64,000 bases of DNA from Begonia masoniana. Its lineage: Eukaryota; Streptophyta; Magnoliopsida; Cucurbitales; Begoniaceae. A program made the position numbers and the translations under genes. The notes under the pieces were generated by a model. It did no database searches. It was not told the origin of the DNA and saw nothing but the letters and a program-made list of their open reading frames with translations. Of the stretch, positions 23,371 through 34,872 are shown one piece after another; position 1 is the stretch's first letter, and every line of letters starts with the position of its first letter. The stretch spans positions 14,820,583 to 14,884,582 of the forward strand of contig CM039515.1 in NCBI GenBank assembly GCA_022432975.1, in the 5' to 3' direction.

Positions 23371-24061
23371 ATCTCTCCTCCTTAAAAAAAAATTCGTCTT
23401 CGAAATTTAAATAGTTACCTGAAAAGCTCCGGATAGGCATTTTTCATGTCTTCTTTTCTTTCCCAAGTTGCTTCCTCAATATTTTGATTTTTTCATAGTA
23501 CTCTGACAAGCGAGATCTTCTTATTCCTTAGTTCTCTTTCTTCTGAATCTAGAATTTGAGTCAGTCTTTCTTCATATGATAAGTCGAAATTGATTGCAAC
23601 GTCTAGAGATCCCATAGGTAAAACATGTGAGGAATCTGAAATATACTTCTCCAACATCGATACGTGGAATACGTTGTGCATGTGCTTGAAAGTATCTGGC
23701 AAATCTAACTGATAGGCGACTTCTCCTACTCTTTTTGAGATTTCAAATGGACCTATAAATCTTGGGCTCAACTTCTATTTCTTTCTGAAGCGCATCACAC
23801 CTCTCATTGGTGATATTTTCAGGAAAACCGGATCCCCTACTGCAAACTCTAACTTTCTTCTTCTCCGATGAGCATAACTTTTCTGTCTACTTTGGGATAT
23901 AAGAATTCTTTTCCGAATTAGTGCAATGATTTAAGCAGTTTTCCTTAAAATATCAGGCCTAACAAGTATTCCTTCACCGACTTCATCCCAATGCACGGGA
24001 GATCTGCACTTTCTGCCATATAAAGTTTTATAAGGTGATATGCCCGGAGGCCTTTCACTCG
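23371..24061 (-). pseudogene. Integrase C-terminal fragment of Ty3 element D-prime
   Basis: After the polypurine tract, minus-strand coding remnants include [18 protein letters not shown] (about 24040-23990), [32 protein letters not shown], and a final ELRNKKISLVRVL that matches the chromodomain-like tail of related elements. Frames are broken by stops and shifts (for example between 23771 and 23945). Everything 5' of the GISPYK region is missing; at about 24061 the sequence changes to unrelated DNA. The element is dead, retaining only its 3' end. Confidence 0.78.
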
Positions 24062-24415
24062 ATCCCAAATAAAAGTCCAAACTTTATTTAACCTACTTGC
24101 TAACAATTTACTTTCTTTTGCAGGTGAGGCCATCTTTGAAGACTTGGATTGGGAACATAAAGCTCAAGACATGGAACAACCCCTAGACCTTATCACTTGG
24201 AGAAAAGCAGTGAAAAGCTTGAAGAGCAAAGGAGTGAAGAGTTTGAAGCGGGAATTTGTCTTCCTGACATCCCATCCTTGTAACTTTTATTTCAGGCAGA
24301 CATTGGCTTATTTCTTGTAACATTGGCAAACACTTAGCCATTTATTTCATCATGCACCAGGAATCAGGACTAGATTGAATGGTTAGGTTAGTTGGTGGTT
24401 AAGGTAATTTAGATT
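24062..24415 (+). other. Unassigned segment left of the 24.4-kb solo LTR
   Basis: Continuous with 26786-27393 across the solo LTR, as the GGCTC duplication shows. It contains GAAGACTTGGATTGGG and a purine-rich stretch resembling a degenerate LTR or gag-leader region read on plus. I could not identify the element. Confidence 0.35.
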
Positions 24416-24420
24416 GGCTC

Positions 24421-26780
24421 TGTAACGACCCGAAACCTACCCTAAATTTTTCCGTATAAATTTTTTATTTTATACGTACAAACTTTAAATCTCTCATTCT
24501 AGCGGAATAAAACTTTTTAAATCATAATTGAAATTATTAACAGCGTTTGAAATTTTCGTTTTAAAACTATGTAAAATAAACTTAAAACAATCTATTTAAA
24601 CAATTAAGTAATAAAGAAAACATTTAGTTTAAAGTTATTTTAATTTTATTTTATTATATTTTTTTTTATATATATGTTCTGCCTAAAATGGCAGAACATG
24701 TGGCGATTGCAACAGGCACAATCGCCTGTTGCAATCGCTTGTGGCGATTGATCACCACAATTGTGGCGATCAATCGCCACTCCCTCTGGATTTCTCCAGA
24801 GGGCAGCGATTACTATCGCCGCTTGGCGATTTCAAGCAGAGGGAGGGGCGATTGCTCGCCTCCCCCAGGCGACTATTCGCCACTTCCTCTGGATTTTGAA
24901 ATCCAGAGGCTGCTTCTCCCTCCCCGTTTCACGCCCTGCAATTCACTTAACCATTCAACACTCAACAAAATCATACACATTGCAATATTCTTTTCTACCT
25001 CATATCTTCATCATTTCTTTACACACTTTCATAACAATAAAAACACTTTACCAATTACTCCTAACTCAACTAAAAACACATTTAAACGTTACCAATTTCT
25101 CAAAACAAATCGCGTGGTTTCGTTTAAAAGTTTAACATATCCTCCTATTTTTGAAATCAGTAAAACATTACAAAATACATCCAATTTCACAAAACATTTT
25201 CTATTAACTATACAGATTTCAACATCCTATAATGTTCTAACACTTTCTATCCAAAATAACCCAAAGTACCTAAGTACATCCCCACGGGTCAAAATCACGC
25301 TCCGACTGCCAGCGCACTCCCACGGGCCTCCTCCTTCAACATGTTCATACGTCAGGCGGAGGGACGTCTTCCTCACCTGTCTCAAAGTCACCTACACCAT
25401 AGAATTAAACACGTGAGCTAGAGGCTCAGTAAATCTAAGTGAATGCAAATGTATGCTATGCTATGCTCTTTTAAACTATGCATTCTTTTCATTTCTTTTC
25501 ATTTCTTTCTTTAGGTGTCTCTGGGTCACCCGGGGCTTCACTCTCATTAGATAGGAGCAGCACATCCCGCGGTTGGATAGCCCCTCGGATCTAACACGGG
25601 GGGAAAGCATGCTTCCACCGACAGCCATGCCTGAACCACCGCACCCGGCGTGACTATCTCTGTGTTCATTTATGTATTTTGTTTACCATTTTCTATGTAA
25701 AAACTCTTTGAAATTCGTTTTGCGTGCGTGCTTAGAAAACAAATGCATGAACGTGCTCTATGCAATGACGATAACGAACAATGAAAATAAAGTATTAACA
25801 ACCAACAAAACTAAACTTTCTATAACTTAAAGTAGTCTAACTACCCATCCTAATCGCCCGAAATACACGACATCCCCAATATCCTCGATTGACTCTTTTC
25901 GTACGGTGTAGGCCTAGATGGCCAAACAAGTCACAGAGACTTACCTCGCGTCCGTTGTTCACCGAGCTTTGTCCACAAATGCTTGTTCACCTATAACATT
26001 TCACAACATACGTATTAAATCGAGTCTAAATCACCAAACTCTAAAAATTGCTAACTCCTAACTATAGAAAATTCTCCTAAACTCTATTTTAGTTCGTTGA
26101 GGCATTTCGTCGAGCAATTCGCGCTCGACATTTCAAAAACCCCATTAATGGAGGTTTTTAAGCTCCAAGTTAACCAATGCTTCAATACACCTCAACAAAT
26201 CGATGAACTAAGCTCCGATAACTATCAATACGTCTATTAGAGGCATAACTAAGCTCAACCTATCAATCGCAAACATCGATTCACATTTCCGACGAAAACC
26301 CTAACGAACCCTAATTGTCTTAAACCCTAGAAATCGCTATTTAATGTTCCAAAAGTGTAAAGCCTTACCTAGAGAGCAAAGACGGAGTAGAAACCTGAAG
26401 GATCAAGTCGCCGGAGGAGGAGAATCGTCGCCGGAATGAAGAGTCGCCGTTGAGAGGAAGAAAATCGCACGGTGAGGGAGAGGAAAATGGAATTTGCGTT
26501 GAAGTGTTGGAGGAGAAATGATTTTTTTTTGCTTATTTAACAACTTTGGCTTGGCAAATGACTAAATTGCCCTTCCATTTGATTTCTATTTATTTCGCCA
26601 CTTATCTCGTTATTTAACTAACGATCCGATTTTCCAAAATTCTCATATTTCACCCAAAATTCCAATTTATTATTACGGCCACGTTAAAACTTTCCGTTTG
26701 CAAAACAGACTTAATTTGATATATCTACAAAATTACCGTATATTGGAATAAAGTTAAATCCCGTAAAGCCGGGCGTTACA
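24421..26780 (-). mobile_element. Solo LTR with TSD GGCTC (same family as E)
   Basis: Begins TGTAACGACCCGAAACC, ends AGCCGGGCGTTACA; GGCTC is duplicated perfectly at 24416-24420 and 26781-26785. No gag-pol. Sense is taken as minus because it aligns with LTR E in the same orientation (TTAACATATCCTC block near 25133; GGGGGGAAAGCATGC near 25599). Features in sense order: donor-like ACTTACCTC complement at 25939-25947, GGTGTAGGCC box, covarying hairpin TGAGC-TAGAG-GCTCA (25414-25428) with the complement of GTCACCTACACCAT beside it, and a palindrome-rich block at 24676-24860. The 242-residue plus frame inside is low complexity and rejected. Confidence 0.92.
24676..24860. repeat. Palindrome-rich GGCGATT block near the LTR 3' end
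   Basis: TGTTCTGCC-TAAAAT-GGCAGAACA is a perfect 9-bp stem. GTGGCGATTGATCACC and GTGGCGATCAATCGCCAC follow, then CCCTCTGG-ATTT-CCAGAGGG. Many alternative stems can form. Two other LTRs (G and the one at 63619) carry different GC-rich palindromes at the same relative position. Confidence 0.75.
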
Positions 26781-26785
26781 GGCTC

Positions 26786-27393
26786 AAAACTATAGATGGT
26801 GGATGCCCAATCGTGGAAGCCCAAGAAAGGGGAAGGAGGTGCGCCGGTCAGCCAAGGGCGTTCCCCCTCCCACATCATCGAATCTCGGCCCTTGAATGGA
26901 AGCTAAATCCATGACTAGTTTTGTTCCTTTCTTTTCTTGTAAACCCTAACCACCCTAGGGTTATTTATTGCATGGGTGTTTGTATTTCCTTCAGAACGAT
27001 TAACACATAAAGCCCCTGGGTTTCTGCCTCTTCCCAAAACCATGAGAGTTTTGAGAGATTGCTCTCGTCTTGACGAGAGGAGTTGCGCCTCCATTATTGT
27101 CCAAGCTTTAAGGTTGCTTGTACAACTCTTACCACCACTCTTTTGTTCTCTCCTATCACGAGGTAAGAACCATAAGAGAGTGGTCAAAACCTTTCCCAAA
27201 CATAGTTGCATTTCCATTGGAAAGACATCACCCGAGAACTCTTGAAACATAGCTCCTCGGGCCACCATCATCATAGTTCTCCAATCTCACACACTGTCCC
27301 ACTATTATTGCTCCGCCATCCATCCAGGTAATATCCCCTTAAACCCCCCTTCGATTTGCTATGCTAACACGCCCCTCTTGCAGATCTGGGCGG
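26786..27393 (+). other. Unassigned segment, LTR-like, right of the solo LTR
   Basis: Contains AACCCTAGGGTTATTTATTGC and a later C-rich GTAATATCCCC stretch, giving the look of a plant LTR R/U5 region on plus, but no termini or duplication could be defined. It ends where the element D integrase begins at about 27394. Confidence 0.35.
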
Positions 27394-27594
27394 GTATCAT
27401 AAGGAGTCATCCCAATTGAAGCTTGATAGCCGTTGTTGTAGGCAAACTCCACTAATGGCAAATTTCTACTCAAATTTCCTTGAAAATCAATAGCACAAGC
27501 CTGCAACATATCTTCTAGGGAATGAATCATCCTTTCTGATTGTCCATCAGTCTGACGGTGAAAATCTATACTGAAGTTCAACTGAGTACCCATA
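27394..27594 (-). pseudogene. Element D integrase catalytic-core fragment
   Basis: Minus-strand frame with [20 protein letters not shown] (the third catalytic acid is the E of QSER; the usual HPQTDG is here HRQTDG) and LVEFAYNNGYQASIGMTPYD. It continues exactly the integrase frame that stops at 42912: removing K and one CCATA joins KAM to GTQLNFS. The left edge is a break into unrelated DNA, so D lacks its 3' end and 3' LTR here. Confidence 0.85.
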
Positions 27595-27918
27595 TGATGT
27601 GAATCGAGGAGCGATAAATCTCAAAGTCAAGGACCATGATCTATTAGAAGATAAAGAAGGTCTAACGAACAAAGCTTCACATGGTTTAGTTGTGGAAATC
27701 CAAGAAAAAGAGTCATCACAACATAAACAAATGACTATGAAAATAAAGAGCTTTTGTAGCATGGAAGTGGACCCCACGAACTTGGCAAAAAAAGACTTAT
27801 AATGCACAGAGTTGGGCTCCACAAATACCAATGGATTGGAAAGAGAAGGGTAAAGATCCACGCGAACTACAAAGAGATAAAGATTCACGTGGATTGGAAA
27901 AAGATAAAGATCTACATG

Positions 27919-28132
27919 TGTGACACCCGAGATTTTTTTTTAAAAAGGAAAAATTGGAAAGAAATTAAAAGTATAATAAGATAGTTGTTTTATTTAATTT
28001 AAAAGAAATAGCAAAAAGAAGGGAAAGTAATAAAAAGTGACTTAAACGGTTTATTAACGAAAATTTATAATTTGAGAACGGGATTTAATGGAATAGGGCA
28101 GAATGGTAATGTGGGTTTATTAAATGGTATTG

Positions 28133-28177
<45 letters not shown>

Positions 28178-30270
28178 AAAAAAAAAAAAAAAAAACAAAC
28201 AACAGAATCGCCATTCTGTTGTTCGTCGAGCCCGAGCACCCGAGAGCGAGGGCCAGCACCCGAGAGCGAGAGAGAGAGGCGAGCGACCTCCGGCGACCCG
28301 CAGCTTCGGCCACTGCTCAGGCGAGCGACCTCCAGCGAGCTGAAGCCAGAGCGTGGTTCAGTTTTTCCGCGCTAGACCCGACCGAAAAACAGGTAACTTC
28401 TCCTCCCTGTTTCTCTCTGTTAATCGGCCGTGGAGTGGTCTGTGTGTTGGGCCGATTTTTGTGGTTGATTTGTGTCGGAAATAGGGGGAATTGGTGTTGT
28501 GTGATGGGTGATTCTCGGTGGGGCTGTGATACCCCTGTTCCAGGGAGGAAGCCGAGGGGGGGGGGGGGGGGAGGGTGCTGTGGTTTTGGTTTTGACTTGG
28601 GAAACTTTGGTTTTTGTTAATTTATGCTTAATAAGGTAGAATGTGATAGATTAGTGAGGGATTTGGTGAGAATTGTTGAAAAATCGAAAATGGGAGATTT
28701 AGCTCCAAAGGGCCGGTTCTGTTTTTGGAGGTTTTGACCTAGCTTGGGTTATTTGTTTTAAATTTCCTTTTGGCAGATTAAACTAGGTTATTAGAAGAGT
28801 ACGTGGCCGCTGGAATCGTTTGATTCCGATAACCGACGCGAAAGTTACGCGCGTTCAAAGTTTCGGGTCGGTTTTTACCGAACCCAAATTAGTGGCCCGT
28901 TTAGTTAGATTTTAGTTGGATTATGCTAGAAATAATAGTTTGAGAGTAATTGGGGAATATAGGCTTGATTTTAATAAAGTTTGAATTATTGTCGTAGGTC
29001 GAGCTGTAGATGGACAGGTAACCGAATAACCTCAGCGAGCTAGGACGCCAGGTAAGTAGTGGAGTGCTTGTTTGTTGCCTTCGGGCCTACACCATAGAAC
29101 GGTAGGGATTGATTGTTTGTTTGCTTGTTTTGCTTTGTGTCATGCATCGTGTTTCATGCATCATTGTTTTCTAAACTACGGAACCACGTGTTTTGCATGT
29201 TTGAGTGGTGAGGATGACGTAATGAAAGATAAGAATTGATTGCAACTTGGTCTCGAGTAGAATAGCTTCGTCGGGCAAGTGGCTCGTTGAGCACCCCTCG
29301 AGGGATTTTATTCGAGATGCCCTGCTAATGTACGTAATGTGTCGTGAGTATGAATGCCTCGACCTGTTTGTGGTTGAAGTGCACAATGAGGATTCTACGA
29401 TCGATTGGGGGAGATTCGTGTTGGCTGTCCTGGACTGTGTTGGGATGTGTGCCTCTGGTCTAGCTCCGTGGATCAAGGCGTGGCCGTCCTGGACTGTGTG
29501 GGGGCGTGTGCCTACTTGATTCACCTGGATGTGAAAGATAAATGCAACCTGAATGAAAAGAAAGCAACCGAGTGTGTAGAAACTGCATGTTAGGGTTGAG
29601 TCGAGCATTTAGTGTGTTGTTGTGCATTATTTCCCTACTTGCTAAGCATTAGGCTTATGTTTTGTGTTCTATGGTGTAGGTGACGAGATTTACTCCGGTG
29701 AGGTGGATGAGACATCCCAGGATTAGGCAGCAGTTGGTGATGCATGCGGTATGCCGGTGCGGGCTATTGTCGGGGCGCCTCGACCATGGTCTTCGGGGAA
29801 TGTGGAAATTTGTATTTTTGATAGTTTATTGTAGATTTCTGTTATAGTTAAGTTTGAGAATTTATACCCCTTTTGGGTTGATGTTTGGAAAGTTATAGTC
29901 ATAGTTAAGGGTGATGTGTCGCCCTATATTGTGGACTTTCTTCACTTAGGAATGTTTGTATTTTAGTTTCCCTTGCTGGATAGTTGGTTAGGAGTATTCT
30001 GGATCTGTTTGGGGATTAATTTATTGCAGGTACCTAGCATTTTGGAGGCGCCAATTTTAGGCGTTACTTTGCCGAAATTTTCGGGAAGGACGCCGTGGTG
30101 CTTAGAGGTTAGGATTAAGAAGAATTAATGAGTCTAGGCAGCTAGGTATGACTTAAGAGAGCATCGGGAGATTTAGTTTTGAAGTCTGCTGTGTTTGATT
30201 TTATTTGAATTGTTGGGGTTAACGTGAGCCAAGTAGCGCTCCGAGCCAGGGTGGGTTCGGGGGCGTTACA
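27919..30270 (+). mobile_element. Solo LTR with TSD ACATG (family shared with F)
   Basis: Starts TGTGACACCCGAGA, ends GGGTTCGGGGGCGTTACA; ACATG is duplicated at 27914-27918 and 30271-30275. No gag-pol. The opposite-orientation relative is F: both share CCGATAACCGACGCGAAAG and GGGTTCGGGGGCGTTACA. In sense order: (ATT)n (28133-28175), stem CAGAAT-CGCC-ATTCTG (about 28202-28217), G16 run (28556-28571), CAGGTAAGT (29049-29057) with GCCTACACC at 29085, hairpin TAAGC-ATTAG-GCTTA (29643-29657), GGTGTAGGTGACGA. The GC-rich frames near 28219-28620 are not considered genes. Confidence 0.92.
28133..28175. repeat. ATT microsatellite followed by an A run
   Basis: About 14 ATT repeats followed by a poly-A tract within the solo LTR. 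Relatives E and F have only short AT-rich counterparts here. Confidence 0.95.
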
Positions 30271-30834
30271 ACATGACTTGGTTTATGATGTGATCCAAGT
30301 TCAGACCAAGTCCAACCCCAAGAACAATGATCCAATTGAAGCTACACCCGGCCCAATGACCAGAGTAAGAAGCCCATGTAACGACCCCGGCCAGGAGCCG
30401 TCACGTGTTCATATCCTTTCATTAATCGTTTGCTTGACTTTTACTATTATTACATTCACTTACTATCTCTCAACAGACTTTCACCTTTTACATATATATA
30501 TTTTTTTTCTAAACTGGTAATAGAGACGCAGAACCATTAAGGAAGACGAACCCTCTCATGCCCAACTTCCCACGCCTCGTCGGCTCAAACTTTCACAGAG
30601 TCGAGCGACTGGACTCGGTCATCGGTTTCTTGACAATTTCGGGAAAAGAGGAAGTGCCCTCAATTCTCTTAATACAAAATACCACTCGGGTCTGCATGGG
30701 TTGCCTGCGTTGACAACCCTCAGAAACTTAGTCGTCCGGTCATCACGTGTATTACGCGTGACTCGCTTATCATCACCTAAAAGGAGACATCTTCCGGTGG
30801 GCACGTGGGCCTCGCGTGCTAAATTAAAACATCA

Positions 30835-31110
30835 TTCGGTCACTAAATGACAAAACACATTTTACATCTTCCGGTCGCTAAGCGACAAAACACATTTTAC
30901 ATCTTCCGGTCGCTAAGCGACAAAACACATTTTACATCTTCCGGTCGCTAAACGACAAAACACATTTTACATCTTCCGGTGACGTCATCCGGAAGACTAA
31001 ACCATCATACAACTATCCTTCGGCATCTGCCGATGACGTCAGCCGGAAGACTAAACCATCAAACAATTAACTCTCGGCATCTGCCGATGACGTCAGCCGG
31101 AAGACTACCT
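30835..31110. repeat. 35-bp and 54-bp minisatellites with TGACGTCA in the left LTR of A
   Basis: Four copies of a 35-bp unit (CTTCCGGTCGCTAAGCGAC, AAAACACATTTTACAT), then units with TGCCGATGACGTCAGCCGG. TGACGTCA sits at 30980, 31034 and 31088. The right LTR has one fewer 35-bp unit and one more 54-bp unit, so copy number changed after insertion. Confidence 0.9.
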
Positions 31111-32695
31111 CTTCCAGCTTCCGTCTTACGGTAGAGAACTCTAAATCATCAAATGACTCCTTCCAACAGAAAGAAAACACAACTCATTCAAAATGCATAT
31201 AGCGGAAGACTTAAGCAACAGACCATTTATAAATCTATATAATCATTCCCTGACTCAGTGATCCACTAGACAGTTTCAAAGCTCAACGTTTTAAAATAAT
31301 CTCATCCTACTTAAACTACCATATTCTTTAACATACTGTAACATAAGAGTCTTAACCAGGGGTCATAAATCGCCTCTCCAGTCCCGCACTGTCACCTTGA
31401 GCATCCTCCAGCAACCAGCCTTAAGCATCCTCTTTGAACATAACATCCTCACCTGAACCTTCTTCACCTATACCATAAGGTTTAACTATAAGCCTAATGC
31501 TTAGTAAGGAATGCATGCTGACAGATATACATGAGTACACAATTTAAAGGGACATAAGTTCATAAACCATTCTTCATTCATGTTCATCTTTATCCTTTAC
31601 ATAACATGTATTAAGGCAGGGAACGAGGGAGGAAGACAGGGGTACATAGTCATTTGCCTATCGCGGCAGTCGTACATAATCATTTGCCTATCGCGGCAAT
31701 CATGATACATCACTCGGCCTCCCCAGTGGGAGAATTCGCGAGCCATACATATCATTAACTCGGCCTCCACCAGTGGGAGATTTCGCGAGTCGTACATATC
31801 ATTAACTCGGCCTCCACCAGTGGGAGATTTCGCGAGTCATACATATCATTAACTCGGCCTCCACCCGTGGGAGAATTCGCGAGTCATGCATAACATAGTC
31901 TTTCCCCGCTCTGCATTTAATCTTGGTTACATTTGCTTTTCATATTCTCAACTTAATCATAACAGGGACACAGTGCATAGACATAAAGTTCGTAGAGAGA
32001 AGTCATATCATGAGGACAAGTAAAACATCCTGTAACTTTACATTTACTTACACAACTTCTTCATATCGTGGAAATAACAAATCATAGTCAATAAGCTGAC
32101 ATCTCAGTGATTTCCTAATACCCTTGCGGTGTAGGGCCCTAGTGGCCGAAAATCTTAATACATTCACTTACCTGGATTCCTTAGCAATCCGAGCTTCTTT
32201 CCTTTAAACTTCTTCACCTAAAACATGTACATTACAGTAGTTAAAACAAAGTCCTAATAGTCCTAATCATAAACCATCCTAGGATCTAATAGCTAAAGTC
32301 ATTCCGATTCCTCTGTTTGACACACTGCAGTCTGAAATCCGAAACTAGGTGGACAGGTTTTACCATTGATTAAATCCGAGTTGGTTACTTAAAATGCTCA
32401 GAATCGATTCGGGATGACATTTCTACTCTTAGATTTTAAAAAGTCTAAAGCTACTCGGCCACTGCTAAAAATATCCGAACTCAGTGCCGAGCTGAAAACA
32501 GAGCTCTATTTACTAATGAATGACTACATTGTCCATTTCATACCTCGGGTGTGGATTTGCAGAGAAGAGCAAGCTCGAAACCAGCCGTCGGTAAGGGAAG
32601 TTCTGGTAGCCGAGAGTAAGAACTTGGGAAAGAAGGAATCGCCGAGAGGGAATGTCGGCTACAGTGGTAATAAATGAGGTTTAAGGTTTCCATTT

Positions 32696-32704
32696 CTATT
32701 TATA
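32696..32704 (-). promoter_or_regulatory. TATA box of element A (left LTR)
   Basis: TATAAATAG read on minus, about 160 bp inside the LTR start. The identical site occurs in the right (5') LTR at 39389-39381, which would drive gag-pol. Confidence 0.6.
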
Positions 32705-32863
32705 CTAAATCCATCGATTTTAATTACAAACTGCCACCCAACCTTGTTTCACACAACTTGTAATAAATTTGTCTTAACATTAAATTTAAATCATAACGGT
32801 TAAATAAGAGGGTGACAATGAAAATGGTCAGAAAATCACCTGGCCGAAATGTCGGGTGTTACA

Positions 32864-32882
32864 TCCACCCCTCCTTAAACAA
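32864..32882 (-). promoter_or_regulatory. Polypurine tract of element A
   Basis: Read on minus: TTTAAGGAGGGGTGGA immediately before the 3' LTR start TGTAACACCCGAC. This is the expected primer for plus-strand DNA synthesis. Confidence 0.8.
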
Positions 32883-32904
32883 AATTTTCGTCCTCGAAAA
32901 TTGC

Positions 32905-34872
32905 TCAAGCAAATAACTTAGGATATTTGTCCAACATCTCCTGCTGCCTTTCCCATGTGGCCTCTTCAATGCCGTGATTTGTCCATAAAACTTTCACCAA
33001 TGGGATCTCTTTGTTTCTCAGAGTCTTGACTGCATATTCCAGTATCTGTATCGGTTTCTCCTCATACTCTAGTGTCGGCTCTAAACCAATATCCGATGGC
33101 TGGATGACCTGCATCGGATCACGCATGCACTTCCTTAACATTGACACATGGAAGACATTATGAACTTTATCCAATGATGGAGGCAGTTGCAGTCTGTAAG
33201 CTGTACTCCCGATTTTTGCCAAGACAGGGAAGGGTCCAATGAATCTAGGATTAAGTTTTCCCTTCTTGCCAAATCTTAAGACTCCTCTAAATGGTGACAC
33301 CTTTAAGAATACTTCATCTCCTACCGAAAACTCGAGTTCCCTTCTCCTTTGATCTGCGTAACACTTCTGTCGGCTTTGTGCAGTCATCATTCTTTTCCGA
33401 ATAGTGGTAATCTTATCTGACATTTGCTGCAGAATATCAGGCCCAAGGAGTTTTGCTTCACCAACCTCGTCCCAATAAAGAGGTGACCTACATTTCCTAC
33501 CATACAGTGCTTCATAAGGTGCCATACCAATGGTGGACTGATAACTGTTATTGTAGGAGAACTCAACTAGAGGTAATTGTCTGCTCCAAGTTGTCTGAAA
33601 GTCAAGTACACATGCTCTCAACATATCTTCGAGTATTTGAATCGTCCTTTCTGACTGGCCATCGGTCTGTGGGTGAAAAGCTGTGCTGAAAGATAACCTT
33701 GTACCCAATGTACCTTGCAAACTTTTCCAGAATCGAGAGGTGAACCTGGGGTCACGGTCAGAGACAATGGATACAGGGATCCCATCCTTGGAGAGACTGA
33801 ACTCGGAGGTGGTGTCCTTCAACTTATCCATCATGCTGATATTTTCCACTGAATCCTTCTGTTGTGCATCCTTGATCTTTTCCAAAATTGTTGGCTGAAT
33901 AGTTAACTTAGCGAGCAAGACTGATAACTCAGGAACTATCTCCAAGTCAAATTTCTGAACTTCTGTTCTTAAGGGTATAGACATGGTTGAAATCACGGGC
34001 TGCATTGTTGTTGACATCCTACTCAACGCATCAGCTACAGAGTTAGCCTTCCCGGGGTGATACTTGATCTCAAAATCATAGTCCTTGACAAATTCCAACC
34101 AACGTCTCTGTCTCATGTTCAATTCCTTCTGTGTGAAGAGGTACTTTAGACTTTTATGGTCAGAAAACACCTCACATTGCTGTCCATATAGATAGTGTCT
34201 CCAAATCTTCAAGGCAAAAACAACGGCAGCTAATTCTAGATCATGGGTGGGGTAATTTTGCTCGTAACTTTTTAGCTGCCTAGAAGCATACGCTATAACT
34301 TTACCCTCTTGCATCAGAACACAACCTAAACCGACTTTAGAAGCATCACAGTAAACACTAAATTTTCCTTCTTTGGTTGGGAGGGTCAAAACAGGAGCTG
34401 TTGTTAACTTCAGTTTTAACGTCTGGAAGCTATCTTCACAGGCTTCAGTCCAAGAATACTTAATGTCCTTCTTTGTCAAACCTGTCAGGGGTTTAGCTAT
34501 CATAGAAAATCCCTTGATGAACTTTCTGTAATAGCCTGCCAATCCAAGGAAGCTGCGGACTTCACTGGCATTCTTAGGTTGAGGCCAATCTTTTACTTCC
34601 TGAATTTTGGTTGGGTCCACAGATATGCCATTAGCAGAAACTACATGGCCAAGGAAATTAACCTTATCTAACCAAAACTCACACTTAGACAGCTTGGCGT
34701 AAAGTTGATGCTCCTTCAATGTCGTCAAAACTACTTTCAAATGTTCTTCATGGTCAGCCACAGTTCGGGAATATATCAAGATATCATCTATGAATACAAT
34801 CACAAACTTATCCAAATACTCACGAAACACACGGTTCATTAGATCCATAAAAGCGGCAGGGGCGTTTGTCAA
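32905..34872 (-). pseudogene. Element A pol, second half: RT C-terminus, RNase H, internally deleted integrase
   Basis: 655-residue frame. RT fingers/palm end with the active-site motif [10 protein letters not shown] (about residues 26-35). RNase H follows with [16 protein letters not shown] (about 173-188) and DALSRMS. The integrase begins about residue 300 but an in-frame deletion of roughly 445 bp (compare B2) removes the zinc-binding HHCC domain and the first catalytic Asp: SLSKDGI joins directly to [12 protein letters not shown]. The second Asp (SDRD) and Glu (QTDGQSER) remain. The C-terminus, with [16 protein letters not shown], is chromodomain-like. RNase H could be functional if supplied in frame; the integrase cannot be catalytically complete. 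The initial Met is only the first Met after the frameshift. Confidence 0.93.

Larger units (their letters stand above)
30377..32863 (-). repeat. Left (3') LTR of element A
   Basis: Plus-strand ends TGTAACGACCCCGGCC and GTCGGGTGTTACA. Sense is minus: TATAAATAG at 32704-32696; donor-like CAGGTAAGT at 32174-32166; a 4 x 46-bp block with GGGAGATTTCGCGAGTC near 31700-31895; hairpin TAAGC-CTAAT-GCTTA at 31489-31503; then the minisatellite at 30835-31110. Confidence 0.95.

Noticed and set aside
24688..25416. 242-codon plus frame in the 24.4-kb solo LTR
   Set aside because: Palindromic and low-complexity sequence in antisense to the LTR, disrupted in relative E; no domain.
24062..27393. A single insertion splitting D between 24061 and 27394
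   Set aside because: Flanks share about 20 diverged bases rather than a 5-bp duplication and no TG..CA ends were found, so the boundary is left unassigned.
28219..28620. GC-rich 133-codon frame in LTR 27919
   Set aside because: Product of a GC-rich LTR leader with a G16 run; relatives E and F do not keep the frame.
29171..29608. 145-codon minus frame in LTR 27919
   Set aside because: Shadow of the LTR's repeated GGCCGTCCTGGACTGTG segments; not kept in G or F.
32414..32677. 87-codon plus frame in both LTRs of A
   Set aside because: Antisense to the LTR promoter, within the leader region, and not supported by any recognised domain; kept in both LTRs only because the LTRs are nearly identical.
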